Assembly (NCBI GenBank): GCA_040882465.1
Contig: JBBEBG010000035.1
Span: 1-64,000 of the forward strand
DNA length: 64,000 nucleotides
DNA from: Gemmatimonadota bacterium
GTDB lineage: Bacteria > Gemmatimonadota > Gemmatimonadetes > Longimicrobiales > Gaopeijiaceae
Direction of reading: 5' to 3'
Shown here: positions 16,270 to 24,075 of the stretch, piece by piece
How positions within the stretch are numbered: the stretch's first letter is position 1
Layout of the letters: the number at the start of each line of letters is the position of its first letter
Notes under the pieces: generated by a model
What the model was told of the DNA's origin: nothing
The model's input: only the letters and a program-made list of their open reading frames with translations
Databases searched by the model: none
Position numbers and translations under genes: made by a program

Positions 16270-16309
16270 AAGGTAAGTGGGCCCGCGAGGGCGGTCAAAC
16301 CGATTTGAC
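16270..16309 (-). promoter_or_regulatory. Candidate promoter with overlapping perfect palindrome upstream of the TIR operon
   Basis: Reading the minus strand, TTGACC (16298-16293), a 17-bp spacer and TACCTT (16275-16270) could serve as a sigma-70 promoter about 100 nt before the TIR start. The perfect palindrome GTCAAA-CCGA-TTTGAC (16294-16309) overlaps the -35 hexamer, where a repressor or activator would bind. The remaining intergenic sequence 16168-16269 shows nothing else. Confidence 0.4.
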
Positions 16310-16319
16310 TGCCCGGAAA

Positions 16320-17375
16320 TCACGGCCCTTTCGGGGTCGGGCGCGGACCATCGCCGAATAGGATTCCCTGGAGGTAGCGGGCCGCTTCGCCCTCTGCCCA
16401 GAATCGAGGCCTCCACGGGGAGCTTTCCTCGACAAAACCTACGTGCCCTCCCTTCGGGTGAATGGCCCCGAGGAGCCACGGACTCTCCGACACGGCATCG
16501 GTGGGTACCGAGGCCGCGGGAAGGAAGGGATCGTCGAGCGCGTGCAGGAGAAGGGTCGGCACACGGATCCCGGGGAGACGCGGGCCGGAGGAGGCCTCGC
16601 GGTAATACTCCGCCGCGCTCGCGAAGCCGTGGAGGGGGGCCGTCGCCGCATCGTCGAACTCTCTCAGCGTACGGGCGGCGAGAATGCGCTCGAGATCCAC
16701 GACGCCGGCCAGGAGCGCTTCCTTGGCCCGGGCCTTCGCCTGAAGCGAACGGAGGAAGTACCGGGAGTAAAGGCGTCCCATCCGGCCGCCCTCGAGGAGT
16801 TTCGATCCTTCGGAGAGATCGTAGGGGACGGAAACCGCCGCGGCCCCCCCGAGGAGATCGCGGGCGGCGTCGCCCTTTTCCCCGAGGAACCGGAGGAGGA
16901 CATTGCCTCCCAAGGAGAATCCGAGCGCTCCGATCGGGCGGGTCGGATGTCGCTCCCGGAGGAAACGGAGAACGAACTCCAGGTCACCGATTTCGCCCGA
17001 GTGGTAGAAGCGCGGCTGGAGGTTGGGTTCGCCCGAGCACGACCGGAAGTTCATGCCCACGGCCCACATTCCCCGGCCGGTCAACTCCTCCATCGCAACC
17101 CGCATGTACCTGCGCCGGGTGGATCCCTCGAGGCCGTGCAGGACGAGGGCGATCGGTGCCTCGGGCCCCGGTTCGGGCCCGAGCTCCAAGTCGAGGAAGT
17201 CGGAGTCCGGAGTATGCACCCGTTCGCGGCGCACGAGGAGATCGGATTCGGGGCGGAGAACCCGGCCGAGCAGGGTCTGGCCGTGGGGGCCCCGCGCCCA
17301 CCCCGCCGGACGAAACGGGCGTGGAACGAAGCCCCGATGAGGTTCCGGGAGGGATGCAGAGTTTCGGTCGGGCAC
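16320..17375 (-). CDS. YheT-like alpha/beta-hydrolase
   Basis: A 351-residue cytosolic hydrolase of the YheT/embryogenesis-associated EMB8 family. I place the start at the GTG at 17375, which has AAGGA upstream; the frame remains open to 18185 but that extension runs antisense through the HEAT-repeat gene. The family opening GPHGQTLLGRVLR is followed by the oxyanion region VLHGLEGSTRRRYMR and NFRSCSGEPN. The nucleophile Ser is in GFSLGGNVLLRFLGE, the acidic residue in HALDDPFLP and the His in HPKGGHVGFVE, so the triad is complete. YheT-type proteins are poorly characterised esterases; substrate unknown. Confidence 0.88.
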   Translation of the reverse strand: MPDRNSASLPEPHRGFVPRPFRPAGWARGPHGQTLLGRVLRPESDLLVRRERVHTPDSDFLDLELGPEPGPEAPIALVLHGLEGSTRRRYMRVAMEELTGRGMWAVGMNFRSCSGEPNLQPRFYHSGEIGDLEFVLRFLRERHPTRPIGALGFSLGGNVLLRFLGEKGDAARDLLGGAAAVSVPYDLSEGSKLLEGGRMGRLYSRYFLRSLQAKARAKEALLAGVVDLERILAARTLREFDDAATAPLHGFASAAEYYREASSGPRLPGIRVPTLLLHALDDPFLPAASVPTDAVSESPWLLGAIHPKGGHVGFVEESSPWRPRFWAEGEAARYLQGILFGDGPRPTPKGP

Positions 17376-17565
17376 GATTCCTTGGGGTTGGCGTGACGAA
17401 CGGGTCCCGGTGGGCCACTTCGGGCACCACAATCTGACCCCGTGGGACCGCCGATTGAAGCCCCGGCCCGGTGGCGCGCGCGGTGGCGCGGGCCGCCCTG
17501 CCGAAGAAGCGGGGAGAAGGGTCGCGCGCTTGTTCCGGCGCGAACGTTGGGCGAAGATACACGCC

Positions 17566-19677
17566 ATGTCGCAATGGGCGAAGCGCCCCGCGCGGGCCCG
17601 CATCATCGGCTCCGGTCTCCTCTTCCTGACCCTCGGAGGTTGTGGCGCCGGCGGCACGGAGGCCGTGCAGGAGACGGCGGCCGCCCCACTCTTCGTTCCC
17701 GACCTCCCTCCCCCGGATGGACTTCTCGGCAGTCCCGAGCTCCAGGCGGTGGTGGATCTCCAGACGCGGCGGGACGGGGAAGCGCTGAGGGCATTTCTCG
17801 CGGACCCGGATCCGGCGGTGAGGGCCCGGGCGGCCCTCGCCCTCGCATCGGTCCAGGATCCGCGGGCCGAGGGAGCGCTCGCCTCGGCCCTTCTGGACGA
17901 AGATCCCTCGGTCCGGCGAGACGTCGCCTTCGCCCTCGGACAGATTCCCTGGGCCGAGAGTGGGGCGTTGGTCGTCCGCGCCCTCGAGTTGGAGCGCGAC
18001 CCGGAAGTGAGACTCCGGCTCGTCGAGGCGATCGGAAAACGAGGAGACCGGACCGCCGTCCGGGCGCTCCTCGAACCAGGTCCCGCGCCCGACGAAGGAG
18101 CCCCCTGGGTGCTCTCGCTCGCCCGCGCCGCGCTCCGGGAGATTCGTCCCCCGGGACTTCTCACCGAGCTCTTCTCCCGCCTCACCGACGCCGATCCCGC
18201 GGTGCGCTTCGCCGCCGCTTATTACTTCGGGCGGAGCTCGAACACGACCCCCTGGAGGCCGGAGGGCGCACGCCTCCGGACCGTCCTCGACGGATACGAG
18301 TGGGATGAGCCCGCCGCGACGTACCTAGTGACGGCGGTCGGACGCCTGGTCGAGACCGGCGAGGACGCGGAGCGGCTCGTGCGTTGGCTCCGGGAGGGGG
18401 TGGACTGGCGGGCGAGGGCGAACGTGGCCGCCGCGGTCCTGCATCCGACCTGGCTCGAGTCCCGGACGATTCGCGACGCGCTTTTTGCGGCCCTCTCCGA
18501 TCCGTCCGAGCATGTGAGGGTCGCGGCGGCGGCCTCGATCGCACTCGCCCTCTGGAATCTTTCCGACGACCGGGAACGCGGCGCGGAGATCGTGCGCGGG
18601 CCGGTGGAGGAGTGGAGGGTCCAGATGGCGATTCTTCCTCCTCTGGCCCAACAGGGTTTCGAATCGCTCGCGCTCGACTGGACCCGTCGTATGGCGTCCC
18701 ACCACCCCGTTCCGACGGCGCGCGGGATCGAGCTCCTGGCGAACCATGCGGGCACTGAGGTCACCGAGTTCCTCTTCGAGCTAGCGGACCATGCGGAGCC
18801 GGAGGTGCGCGCCGCGGCCACGACCGCGCTATCGCGGAGATGGCTCAGAGAGGGCGGTACCGAGTCCGACGCGCTGCGCCACCTGGATCTCTTCGTCCGC
18901 CTCCTCGGCGATGTGGCGCCACTTCCCGTCGCACGGGCGGCCGGGGCGCTCGCACATCCGGCGCTCCTGGCCCTCGGCGGGAACGAGGCGCTGCAAAACG
19001 CCTTCGAAGGGAAGAGGGCGGAGGGGGATCCAAACACCCTGGTCCCCCTGATCGAGGCGATGGGCCCCTCGTCCACGCCGCTCCTCCGAACTGTCTTGTC
19101 GGACCCGGACCCGACGCTCCGCAGGGCGGCGGCCGCCGCCCTCGAACGGGTTGCCGGAACGACCACCCCGGAGGCCGCTCTCGGGCCCGCACGCGTGGAA
19201 CGGGCGGTGGACTGGGTCGCGCTCGCGGGGTATGGTGCGGAGCCGAGGGTTCGAATCGTAACGGAACGCGGCGACATCATCGTGCGCCTCACCCCGGAAC
19301 AGGCTCCCATGTCGGTGGAGGCCTTCCTCGGCGAGGTCGCGCGCGGAGCCCACGACGGCGTGCGTTTCCACCGGGTGGTGTCGAACTTCGTCATCCAGGG
19401 AGGGGACGTCGGGCTCGGCGACGGGACTGGGAGCGCCGGGTACGAGCTTCGCACCGAGATCACACTTCTCCCCTTCGAACGGGGCGTGCTCGGGATGGCC
19501 TCGGCGGGGAAGGACACGGAAGGGTCGCAGTTTTTCCTCACGCACTCCGCGCAGCCTCACCTGGAAGGCGGATACACTGCCTTCGGCTGGATCGAAACTG
19601 GAGGGGAGGTTCTCGACCGCCTCCTCCAGGGCGACCGTGTCGTGCGGATGACGATCGAGGTGGCGGCTGGGACCTGA
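17566..19677 (+). CDS. Lipoprotein with HEAT repeats and C-terminal cyclophilin domain
   Basis: A 703-residue exported lipoprotein. From the ATG at 17566 the signal peptide ends in LFLTLGGC, a good lipobox. Residues about 60-540 are HEAT-like alpha repeats (units such as DPDPAVRARAALALASVQDP and DEDPSVRRDVAFALGQI). The last about 150 residues are a cyclophilin-type peptidyl-prolyl isomerase: VRFHRVVSNFVIQGGDVGLGDGTG, GVLGMASAGKDTEGSQFFLTHS and YTAFGWIETGGEVLDRL. The catalytic Arg (FHRVV) and the QFF motif are intact. Likely an envelope foldase with a large protein-binding solenoid. The ATG at 17410 would hide the signal peptide, so I rejected it. Confidence 0.88.
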   Translation: MSQWAKRPARARIIGSGLLFLTLGGCGAGGTEAVQETAAAPLFVPDLPPPDGLLGSPELQAVVDLQTRRDGEALRAFLADPDPAVRARAALALASVQDPRAEGALASALLDEDPSVRRDVAFALGQIPWAESGALVVRALELERDPEVRLRLVEAIGKRGDRTAVRALLEPGPAPDEGAPWVLSLARAALREIRPPGLLTELFSRLTDADPAVRFAAAYYFGRSSNTTPWRPEGARLRTVLDGYEWDEPAATYLVTAVGRLVETGEDAERLVRWLREGVDWRARANVAAAVLHPTWLESRTIRDALFAALSDPSEHVRVAAAASIALALWNLSDDRERGAEIVRGPVEEWRVQMAILPPLAQQGFESLALDWTRRMASHHPVPTARGIELLANHAGTEVTEFLFELADHAEPEVRAAATTALSRRWLREGGTESDALRHLDLFVRLLGDVAPLPVARAAGALAHPALLALGGNEALQNAFEGKRAEGDPNTLVPLIEAMGPSSTPLLRTVLSDPDPTLRRAAAAALERVAGTTTPEAALGPARVERAVDWVALAGYGAEPRVRIVTERGDIIVRLTPEQAPMSVEAFLGEVARGAHDGVRFHRVVSNFVIQGGDVGLGDGTGSAGYELRTEITLLPFERGVLGMASAGKDTEGSQFFLTHSAQPHLEGGYTAFGWIETGGEVLDRLLQGDRVVRMTIEVAAGT

Positions 19678-19768
19678 TCCGGTCCTTCCGAGTCCTCCCG
19701 CGCCATCCCGGGCGCCTTTTCCTCTCGGGCTGCGTTACGTCGCGGCGGCCGCTTTTTTCTTCTCCCTG

Positions 19769-20581
19769 ATGTCGCTTCTCGTGCGGCTGTCCGGAGGGGC
19801 GGGGTTGACGACGATGGAAGTCGTCCTCGGGCGGTCGCTGGTCGTCCTCGTTCTTTCGTGGACCTTCCTGAAACGACGGGGCCTTTCCGCATTGGGAGAG
19901 GATCGGACGCTCCTCTTCGTCCGGGGCGTCGTCGGCTTCATCGCGCTCTCCTGCTTCTATTTCGCGCTCATCCACCTCCCCCTCGCCGACGCCACGGTCA
20001 TCCAATACACGAACCCCGTTTGGACCGCGCTTCTGGCCGCGCTCCTCCTGGCCGAACCCATTGGGCGAAAGGAGGTGGCGCTCTCGCTCATCTCGCTGGG
20101 CGGCGTGGTCCTGATGGCCCGGCCGAGCTTCCTTTTCGGCGGGGGCGCCCCGGGTCTCCCGCCGGGTCCGGTGGCCGTCGGAGTCGTGGGCGCCTTGTTC
20201 AGCGGCCTCTCCTACGTGGCCGTTCGGCGGCTGGCGCGGAGCGACGCTCCCCTTGTTGTCGTCTACTGGTTCGCTCTGGTGAGCACCCTGGGCGCCATCC
20301 CCTTCGTGGTGCGGGACTTCACCCTTCCGGGCCCGCGCGCGCTCGCCCTCCTTGGCGCCGTCGGCGTCGCGACCTACCTGGGGCAGGTGCTCATCACCAT
20401 GGGGCTCCGTGAAGAACGGGCAGGACGAGCGATGGGGGTCGCCTACCTCCAGGTCGTCTTCGCCGCCACCTGGGGCGCGATCGTCCTTCGGGAGTTCCCG
20501 GACCGGTGGACCTTCGGTGGCGCCGCGGTCATCCTCGGCTCCACCTGGCTCCTCGCCCGGATGCGATCCCCCACCCTCTAG
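19769..20581 (+). CDS. EamA/DMT-superfamily transporter
   Basis: A 270-residue inner-membrane protein with ten predicted helices in two EamA repeats (first to about residue 120, second from GVVGALFSGLSYVAVRRLAR). The ATG at 19769 falls inside what looks like the first helix: the in-frame upstream codons encode LGLRYVAAAAFFFS, a normal EamA N-terminus. The true start may therefore be a non-ATG codon near 19730, and about 13 residues may be missing from this model. Substrate unknown. Lies 91 bp after the HEAT/cyclophilin gene and 70 bp before tetR. Confidence 0.87.
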   Translation: MSLLVRLSGGAGLTTMEVVLGRSLVVLVLSWTFLKRRGLSALGEDRTLLFVRGVVGFIALSCFYFALIHLPLADATVIQYTNPVWTALLAALLLAEPIGRKEVALSLISLGGVVLMARPSFLFGGGAPGLPPGPVAVGVVGALFSGLSYVAVRRLARSDAPLVVVYWFALVSTLGAIPFVVRDFTLPGPRALALLGAVGVATYLGQVLITMGLREERAGRAMGVAYLQVVFAATWGAIVLREFPDRWTFGGAAVILGSTWLLARMRSPTL

Positions 20582-20615
20582 TGAACGCCGTTACGCTACT
20601 GCTCCAACGGATGGG

Positions 20616-20644
20616 TTGACCAAAAGTTTCAGTTTGTTTACGCT
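20616..20644 (+). promoter_or_regulatory. Probable promoter of the tetR-efflux operon, apparently leaderless
   Basis: TTGACC (20616-20621), 17 bp, then TACGCT (20639-20644). Seven nt (20645-20651) separate the -10 from the tetR ATG at 20652. That places the expected transcript start on or next to the ATG, and no ribosome-binding site is visible. A repressor site for the TetR protein probably overlaps, but I see no clear long palindrome. Confidence 0.5.
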
Positions 20645-20651
20645 GTTCACC

Positions 20652-21251
20652 ATGGATAAAACACGGGATCGAATTCTCACCTGCGCGTGCGACCTCTACC
20701 TGGATGACGGGTTCGAGGGGTTTTCGATGCGGAAGCTCGCACGCAGCGTCGGGGTCACGGCACCTGCGCTCTACCGGCACTTCCTCGGAAAGGAGCAGGT
20801 CCTGCTCGAAGTCGTGGGTGAAGGGTACCGGACGCTGATCCAGTACCTCCACCCGGCGCTGGGCGGACGGACTCCGGAGGAGCGATTCAGCCTGGCGGGG
20901 GCGGGATACATGAACTTCGCCCTCGAGCACCCACGCTACTACGAGATCCTTTACTCCTACACGGAATTTCTCGGCCTCGAGGAGCTCCCGGAAGGGATCC
21001 GAAAGCTCGTAGCCGGAATCGACCAGTTCTGGCTCGATCGGGTTCGGGAGTGCATGGACGCGGGAATCTTGAAGCCGGACGATCCCGAGTTGGTCGGGCG
21101 AACGTTTTGGGCGGTCTCGCACGGCCTCGTCTCGATCTACCACAGGAAGATGCTTCGCCTCTCCGAAGAGGAATTTCGCGAGGCCTTCGCAGCGGCGATG
21201 AGACAGCTGATGACGGGCGTCGGGGTGGAGGAGGCTCCCTCGGCGGCATGA
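20652..21251 (+). CDS. TetR/AcrR-family transcriptional regulator
   Basis: A 199-residue regulator. The N-terminal helix-turn-helix (residues about 5-50) reads RDRILTCACDLYLDDGFEGF, SMRKLARSVGVTAPALYRHF, GKEQVLLEVV, the standard TetR pattern. The C-terminal ligand-binding domain has AGYMNFALEHPRYYEILYSY, common in TetR_C repressors. It is the first gene of a co-directional run tolC-like, adaptor and RND pump, so it is most likely the local repressor of that pump, relieved by an unknown toxic ligand. Its stop codon overlaps an ATG (ATGA at 21248) in the tolC frame. Confidence 0.93.
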   Translation: MDKTRDRILTCACDLYLDDGFEGFSMRKLARSVGVTAPALYRHFLGKEQVLLEVVGEGYRTLIQYLHPALGGRTPEERFSLAGAGYMNFALEHPRYYEILYSYTEFLGLEELPEGIRKLVAGIDQFWLDRVRECMDAGILKPDDPELVGRTFWAVSHGLVSIYHRKMLRLSEEEFREAFAAAMRQLMTGVGVEEAPSAA

Positions 21252-21346
21252 ATCCACGCACCGGTCACTCCGTATGGGATCGGGGAGCCGGAAACCAGGG
21301 CGCGAGCCCGACACGACGAATGGACCAAGATCGCGGGGCACCGGAT

Positions 21347-22888
21347 ATGGCGACGGTAAGGATAGAAGTGGGGGGATGGGGGGTGGAGTCCCGACGGGCG
21401 GCCGGGTCGCTCCGGCGAATTTCGAGGCGAGGCGGCTTCGGGGCGCCGGCCGTGGTTCTTACGGCGGCGATCCTCCTTCTGCCGGGATCCATCCTCGGTC
21501 AGGGGGCGGAGGCGGGGCGCTCGTTGACCCTGGACGCGGCCGTGAACCTCGCGCTCGACGGAAACCGGGATGTCCGACGCGCTCGGCTCACTCTCGCCGA
21601 AGCGGAGGGCCGGGTTTCGGAGGCGTGGGGAAGCGTATTCCCGAGCATTGACCTCACGACCTCGTACAACCGGAATCTCACTCCGCCGGGATCGTTTCTC
21701 CCGGCCATTTTCGTGGACCCGGATGCAGCTCCGGATGAGCTCCGCTTCATCCAGTTCGGCGCGGACAACGTCTGGTCGAACCAGATCTACCTGGAGCAGA
21801 CCCTCTTCGAGGCCCGTGCCTTCATCGGTGTGGGGGCGGCCGGACGTTACCAGGCCTTTCAGGAAGAGGGTGTGCGAGGGGTGATCCACGACGTCGTGAC
21901 GCGGGTCAGGACCCTCTATTACGACCTCCTCCTCGCCCGCGAGCAAGCCCGGCTGATCGAGCGATCCGTTGAGCGGGTCGTGCAGTCCCTCGAGGAGACG
22001 CGGGCCCTCAATCGTGCCGGCCTCTCTTCGGACTACGATGTCCTGCGCCTCGAAGTGGAGCTGGCGAACCTCGAGCCCCAACTCCGTCGCGCCGAGAACG
22101 AATTCCGCCGGATGGAGCGAGAGCTCGTGACCGAGCTCGACCTCCCTCCGGGGACGACGCTAGAGGTCCAGGGCGCACTTGCCGAGATGAACCTCGACGA
22201 TCTCGCGCTCAATTCGCCCGAGAACTTGCGGATCCTCGAGTTCGCCGGAGTGGAGCCACCTGCGACGGTGGATGACGCGGCGGCCGAAGCGCTCTACGAA
22301 CGGGCACGTGTCGCGAATGCGCAGCTCCAGCAAGCGAGTCTGAACGAGGAGCTCCGGAACGCGGAGCTCCAGGTCGAGCGATCGGAGTATCTCCCTCGGC
22401 TTGCCCTTTTTGGGAGCTACGACATCCAGGCCCAGCAGAACGGAAGTCCCGACTTTTTCGGGGGTGCGGGGCAGCGCGGCTACGGGCGCAACATCGGACT
22501 TCGGCTGACGATTCCGATCTTCACCGGTTTCGAGCGGAGCGCGCGCGTGGAGCAACGGCGCGCCACGCTGGGCGCGGCCCAGGTCGAGACCGAGCTCGCC
22601 GAGGATCGGATTCGCGACGAAGTGCGGTCGCTCCTCGACGAGGTGGACGAAGCTCGGCTGCGGGCGCGGAGCCAGGCGCTGGCCGTGCGACAGGCCGAAC
22701 GGGGCTTCGAGATCGCGAGCGCCCAGTACCGCGAGGGGCTCGGGAGCCAGCTGGAGTTGACCGACGCCGAGGTCGCGCTGCGGCAGAGCGAGTTCAACTA
22801 CGCCCAGGCCGTGTTCGACTACCTGTCGGCGCGCGCGCGGTTGGATCGGACGGTAGGAGAGGTGCCCTTGCCCGCCGCCGGTTCTTGA
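21347..22888 (+). CDS. TolC-family outer-membrane efflux protein
   Basis: 513 residues from the ATG at 21347. The frame also offers an ATG at 21248 overlapping the tetR stop, but that would place the signal peptide (FGAPAVVLTAAILLLPGSILG) more than 60 residues in. Two outer-membrane efflux protein repeats are visible: LTLDAAVNLALDGNRDVRRARL with PSIDLTTSYNRN, and the second half with YLPRLALFGSYDI, LRLTIPIFTGFERSARVEQ and coiled-coil helices ending AQYREGLGSQLELTDAEVALRQSEFNYAQAVFDYL-type text. It forms the trimeric outer-membrane channel for the adaptor and pump encoded next. Confidence 0.93.
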   Translation: MATVRIEVGGWGVESRRAAGSLRRISRRGGFGAPAVVLTAAILLLPGSILGQGAEAGRSLTLDAAVNLALDGNRDVRRARLTLAEAEGRVSEAWGSVFPSIDLTTSYNRNLTPPGSFLPAIFVDPDAAPDELRFIQFGADNVWSNQIYLEQTLFEARAFIGVGAAGRYQAFQEEGVRGVIHDVVTRVRTLYYDLLLAREQARLIERSVERVVQSLEETRALNRAGLSSDYDVLRLEVELANLEPQLRRAENEFRRMERELVTELDLPPGTTLEVQGALAEMNLDDLALNSPENLRILEFAGVEPPATVDDAAAEALYERARVANAQLQQASLNEELRNAELQVERSEYLPRLALFGSYDIQAQQNGSPDFFGGAGQRGYGRNIGLRLTIPIFTGFERSARVEQRRATLGAAQVETELAEDRIRDEVRSLLDEVDEARLRARSQALAVRQAERGFEIASAQYREGLGSQLELTDAEVALRQSEFNYAQAVFDYLSARARLDRTVGEVPLPAAGS

Positions 22889-22929
22889 GGCCGGAGGTGG
22901 GGCGGAGACCGGAAGAAACCACATAAGCG

Positions 22930-24075
22930 ATGAGAGCTTCGAAATCCATGTTTAGACGCTGGAAGAAGGCCCAGAGCCCGGAACGGGCGGCGGGGATGCG
23001 TGCGGTCACGATTCTAGTGCTGGGGGCGGCGCTTTCGGCCTGCGGTGATGCGGAAGCGGGAAGCCAGGCGGGCGCGGACGCCTTCCAGCGCGTCGTGAAT
23101 GTGGAGGTGCTCCCTATCGAGGCCCGCTCCTTCGAGGAGACGATCCGCATCGCCGGGACGGTGCAAGCGAACGTGGACGTCATGATTTCCGCGGAGGAGC
23201 CCGGTGTCGTGCGGGAGACTTTCGCGGAGAGGGGTGCCATCGTTCGGTCGGGAGATGCAATCCTCCAGGTGGACGACCGGATCCTCCGCTCTCAGGTCGC
23301 GGAGGCCGAGGCACGAGCCAATCTCGCCCGGGAAACGTGGGAGCGCCGGCGCCGTCTCTTCGAGGAGGACGGGGTGGGGTCGGAGCTCGCCTACCTCGAG
23401 GCGAGGTATCAAGCCGACCAGGCCGACGCGGTCCTGGCCTCCCTGCGGGAGCGCCTCGACCGGACGCTGATTCTCGCGCCGATCGCCGGAGTGTTGGAGG
23501 CACGGCCCGTAGAGGTAGGAACGATGGTGGGGATCGGCACCCCGGTCGCGCGCATCGTCCAGGTGGACCCCATCAAGGTTCTGGCCGGCGTGCCGGAACG
23601 CTTCGCCGGGCTCGTGGGGCCGGCCTCGCGCGCGACCGTGACCTTCGATGCCCTCGGGCCAGAGGTCCACGAGGCGCGCGTACGGTATATCGGCGCGACT
23701 GTGAACCCCAGCAACCGCACCTTCGAGGTCGAGCTCAGCATTCCGAATCAGGAACGATCCATCAAGCCCGAGATGGTGGCGAATGTCAACGTGGTCCTGC
23801 GGGAGCGCGAAGGCGCCATCGTCATTCCCCAGGAGTCGGTCGTGCGGGTCGAGGAGGGGTTCGTGGCCTTCGTCGTGAGGGATGAGGGAGAGGCCTCGAT
23901 TGCCGAGGTTCGCCCAATCCGGCTCGGCGCGACCCAGAGGAACGAGGTCGTGGTCGAAGAGGGGCTCGCGGTGGGAGAGCGACTCATCGTTCTGGGACAG
24001 AACCAGGTGGCGAACGGTGACCATGTCCAGGTCGTGCGAACGCGCGAGACCACCGTAACGGGAGGTGGCTCATGA
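22930..24075 (+). CDS. RND efflux periplasmic adaptor (membrane fusion protein)
   Basis: A 381-residue adaptor. A lipoprotein signal ends in VLGAALSAC; the ATG at 22996 would give a compact 17-residue signal, while 22930 adds 22 basic residues, so the start is uncertain. Then follow a beta-barrel/lipoyl half (VQANVDVMISAEEPGVVRETF, GDAILQVDDRILRSQV), a short coiled-coil hairpin, the second lipoyl half (RTLILAPIAGVLEARPVEVGT) and the membrane-proximal domain (AIVIPQESVVRVEEGFVAFV). It bridges the TolC-like channel and the RND pump. The stop overlaps the pump start (ATGA). Confidence 0.93.
   Translation: MRASKSMFRRWKKAQSPERAAGMRAVTILVLGAALSACGDAEAGSQAGADAFQRVVNVEVLPIEARSFEETIRIAGTVQANVDVMISAEEPGVVRETFAERGAIVRSGDAILQVDDRILRSQVAEAEARANLARETWERRRRLFEEDGVGSELAYLEARYQADQADAVLASLRERLDRTLILAPIAGVLEARPVEVGTMVGIGTPVARIVQVDPIKVLAGVPERFAGLVGPASRATVTFDALGPEVHEARVRYIGATVNPSNRTFEVELSIPNQERSIKPEMVANVNVVLREREGAIVIPQESVVRVEEGFVAFVVRDEGEASIAEVRPIRLGATQRNEVVVEEGLAVGERLIVLGQNQVANGDHVQVVRTRETTVTGGGS

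Noticed and set aside
19240-19262. tRNA-like GGGTTCGAATC string
   Set aside because: It is inside the HEAT/cyclophilin coding sequence and no acceptor or anticodon stems surround it.
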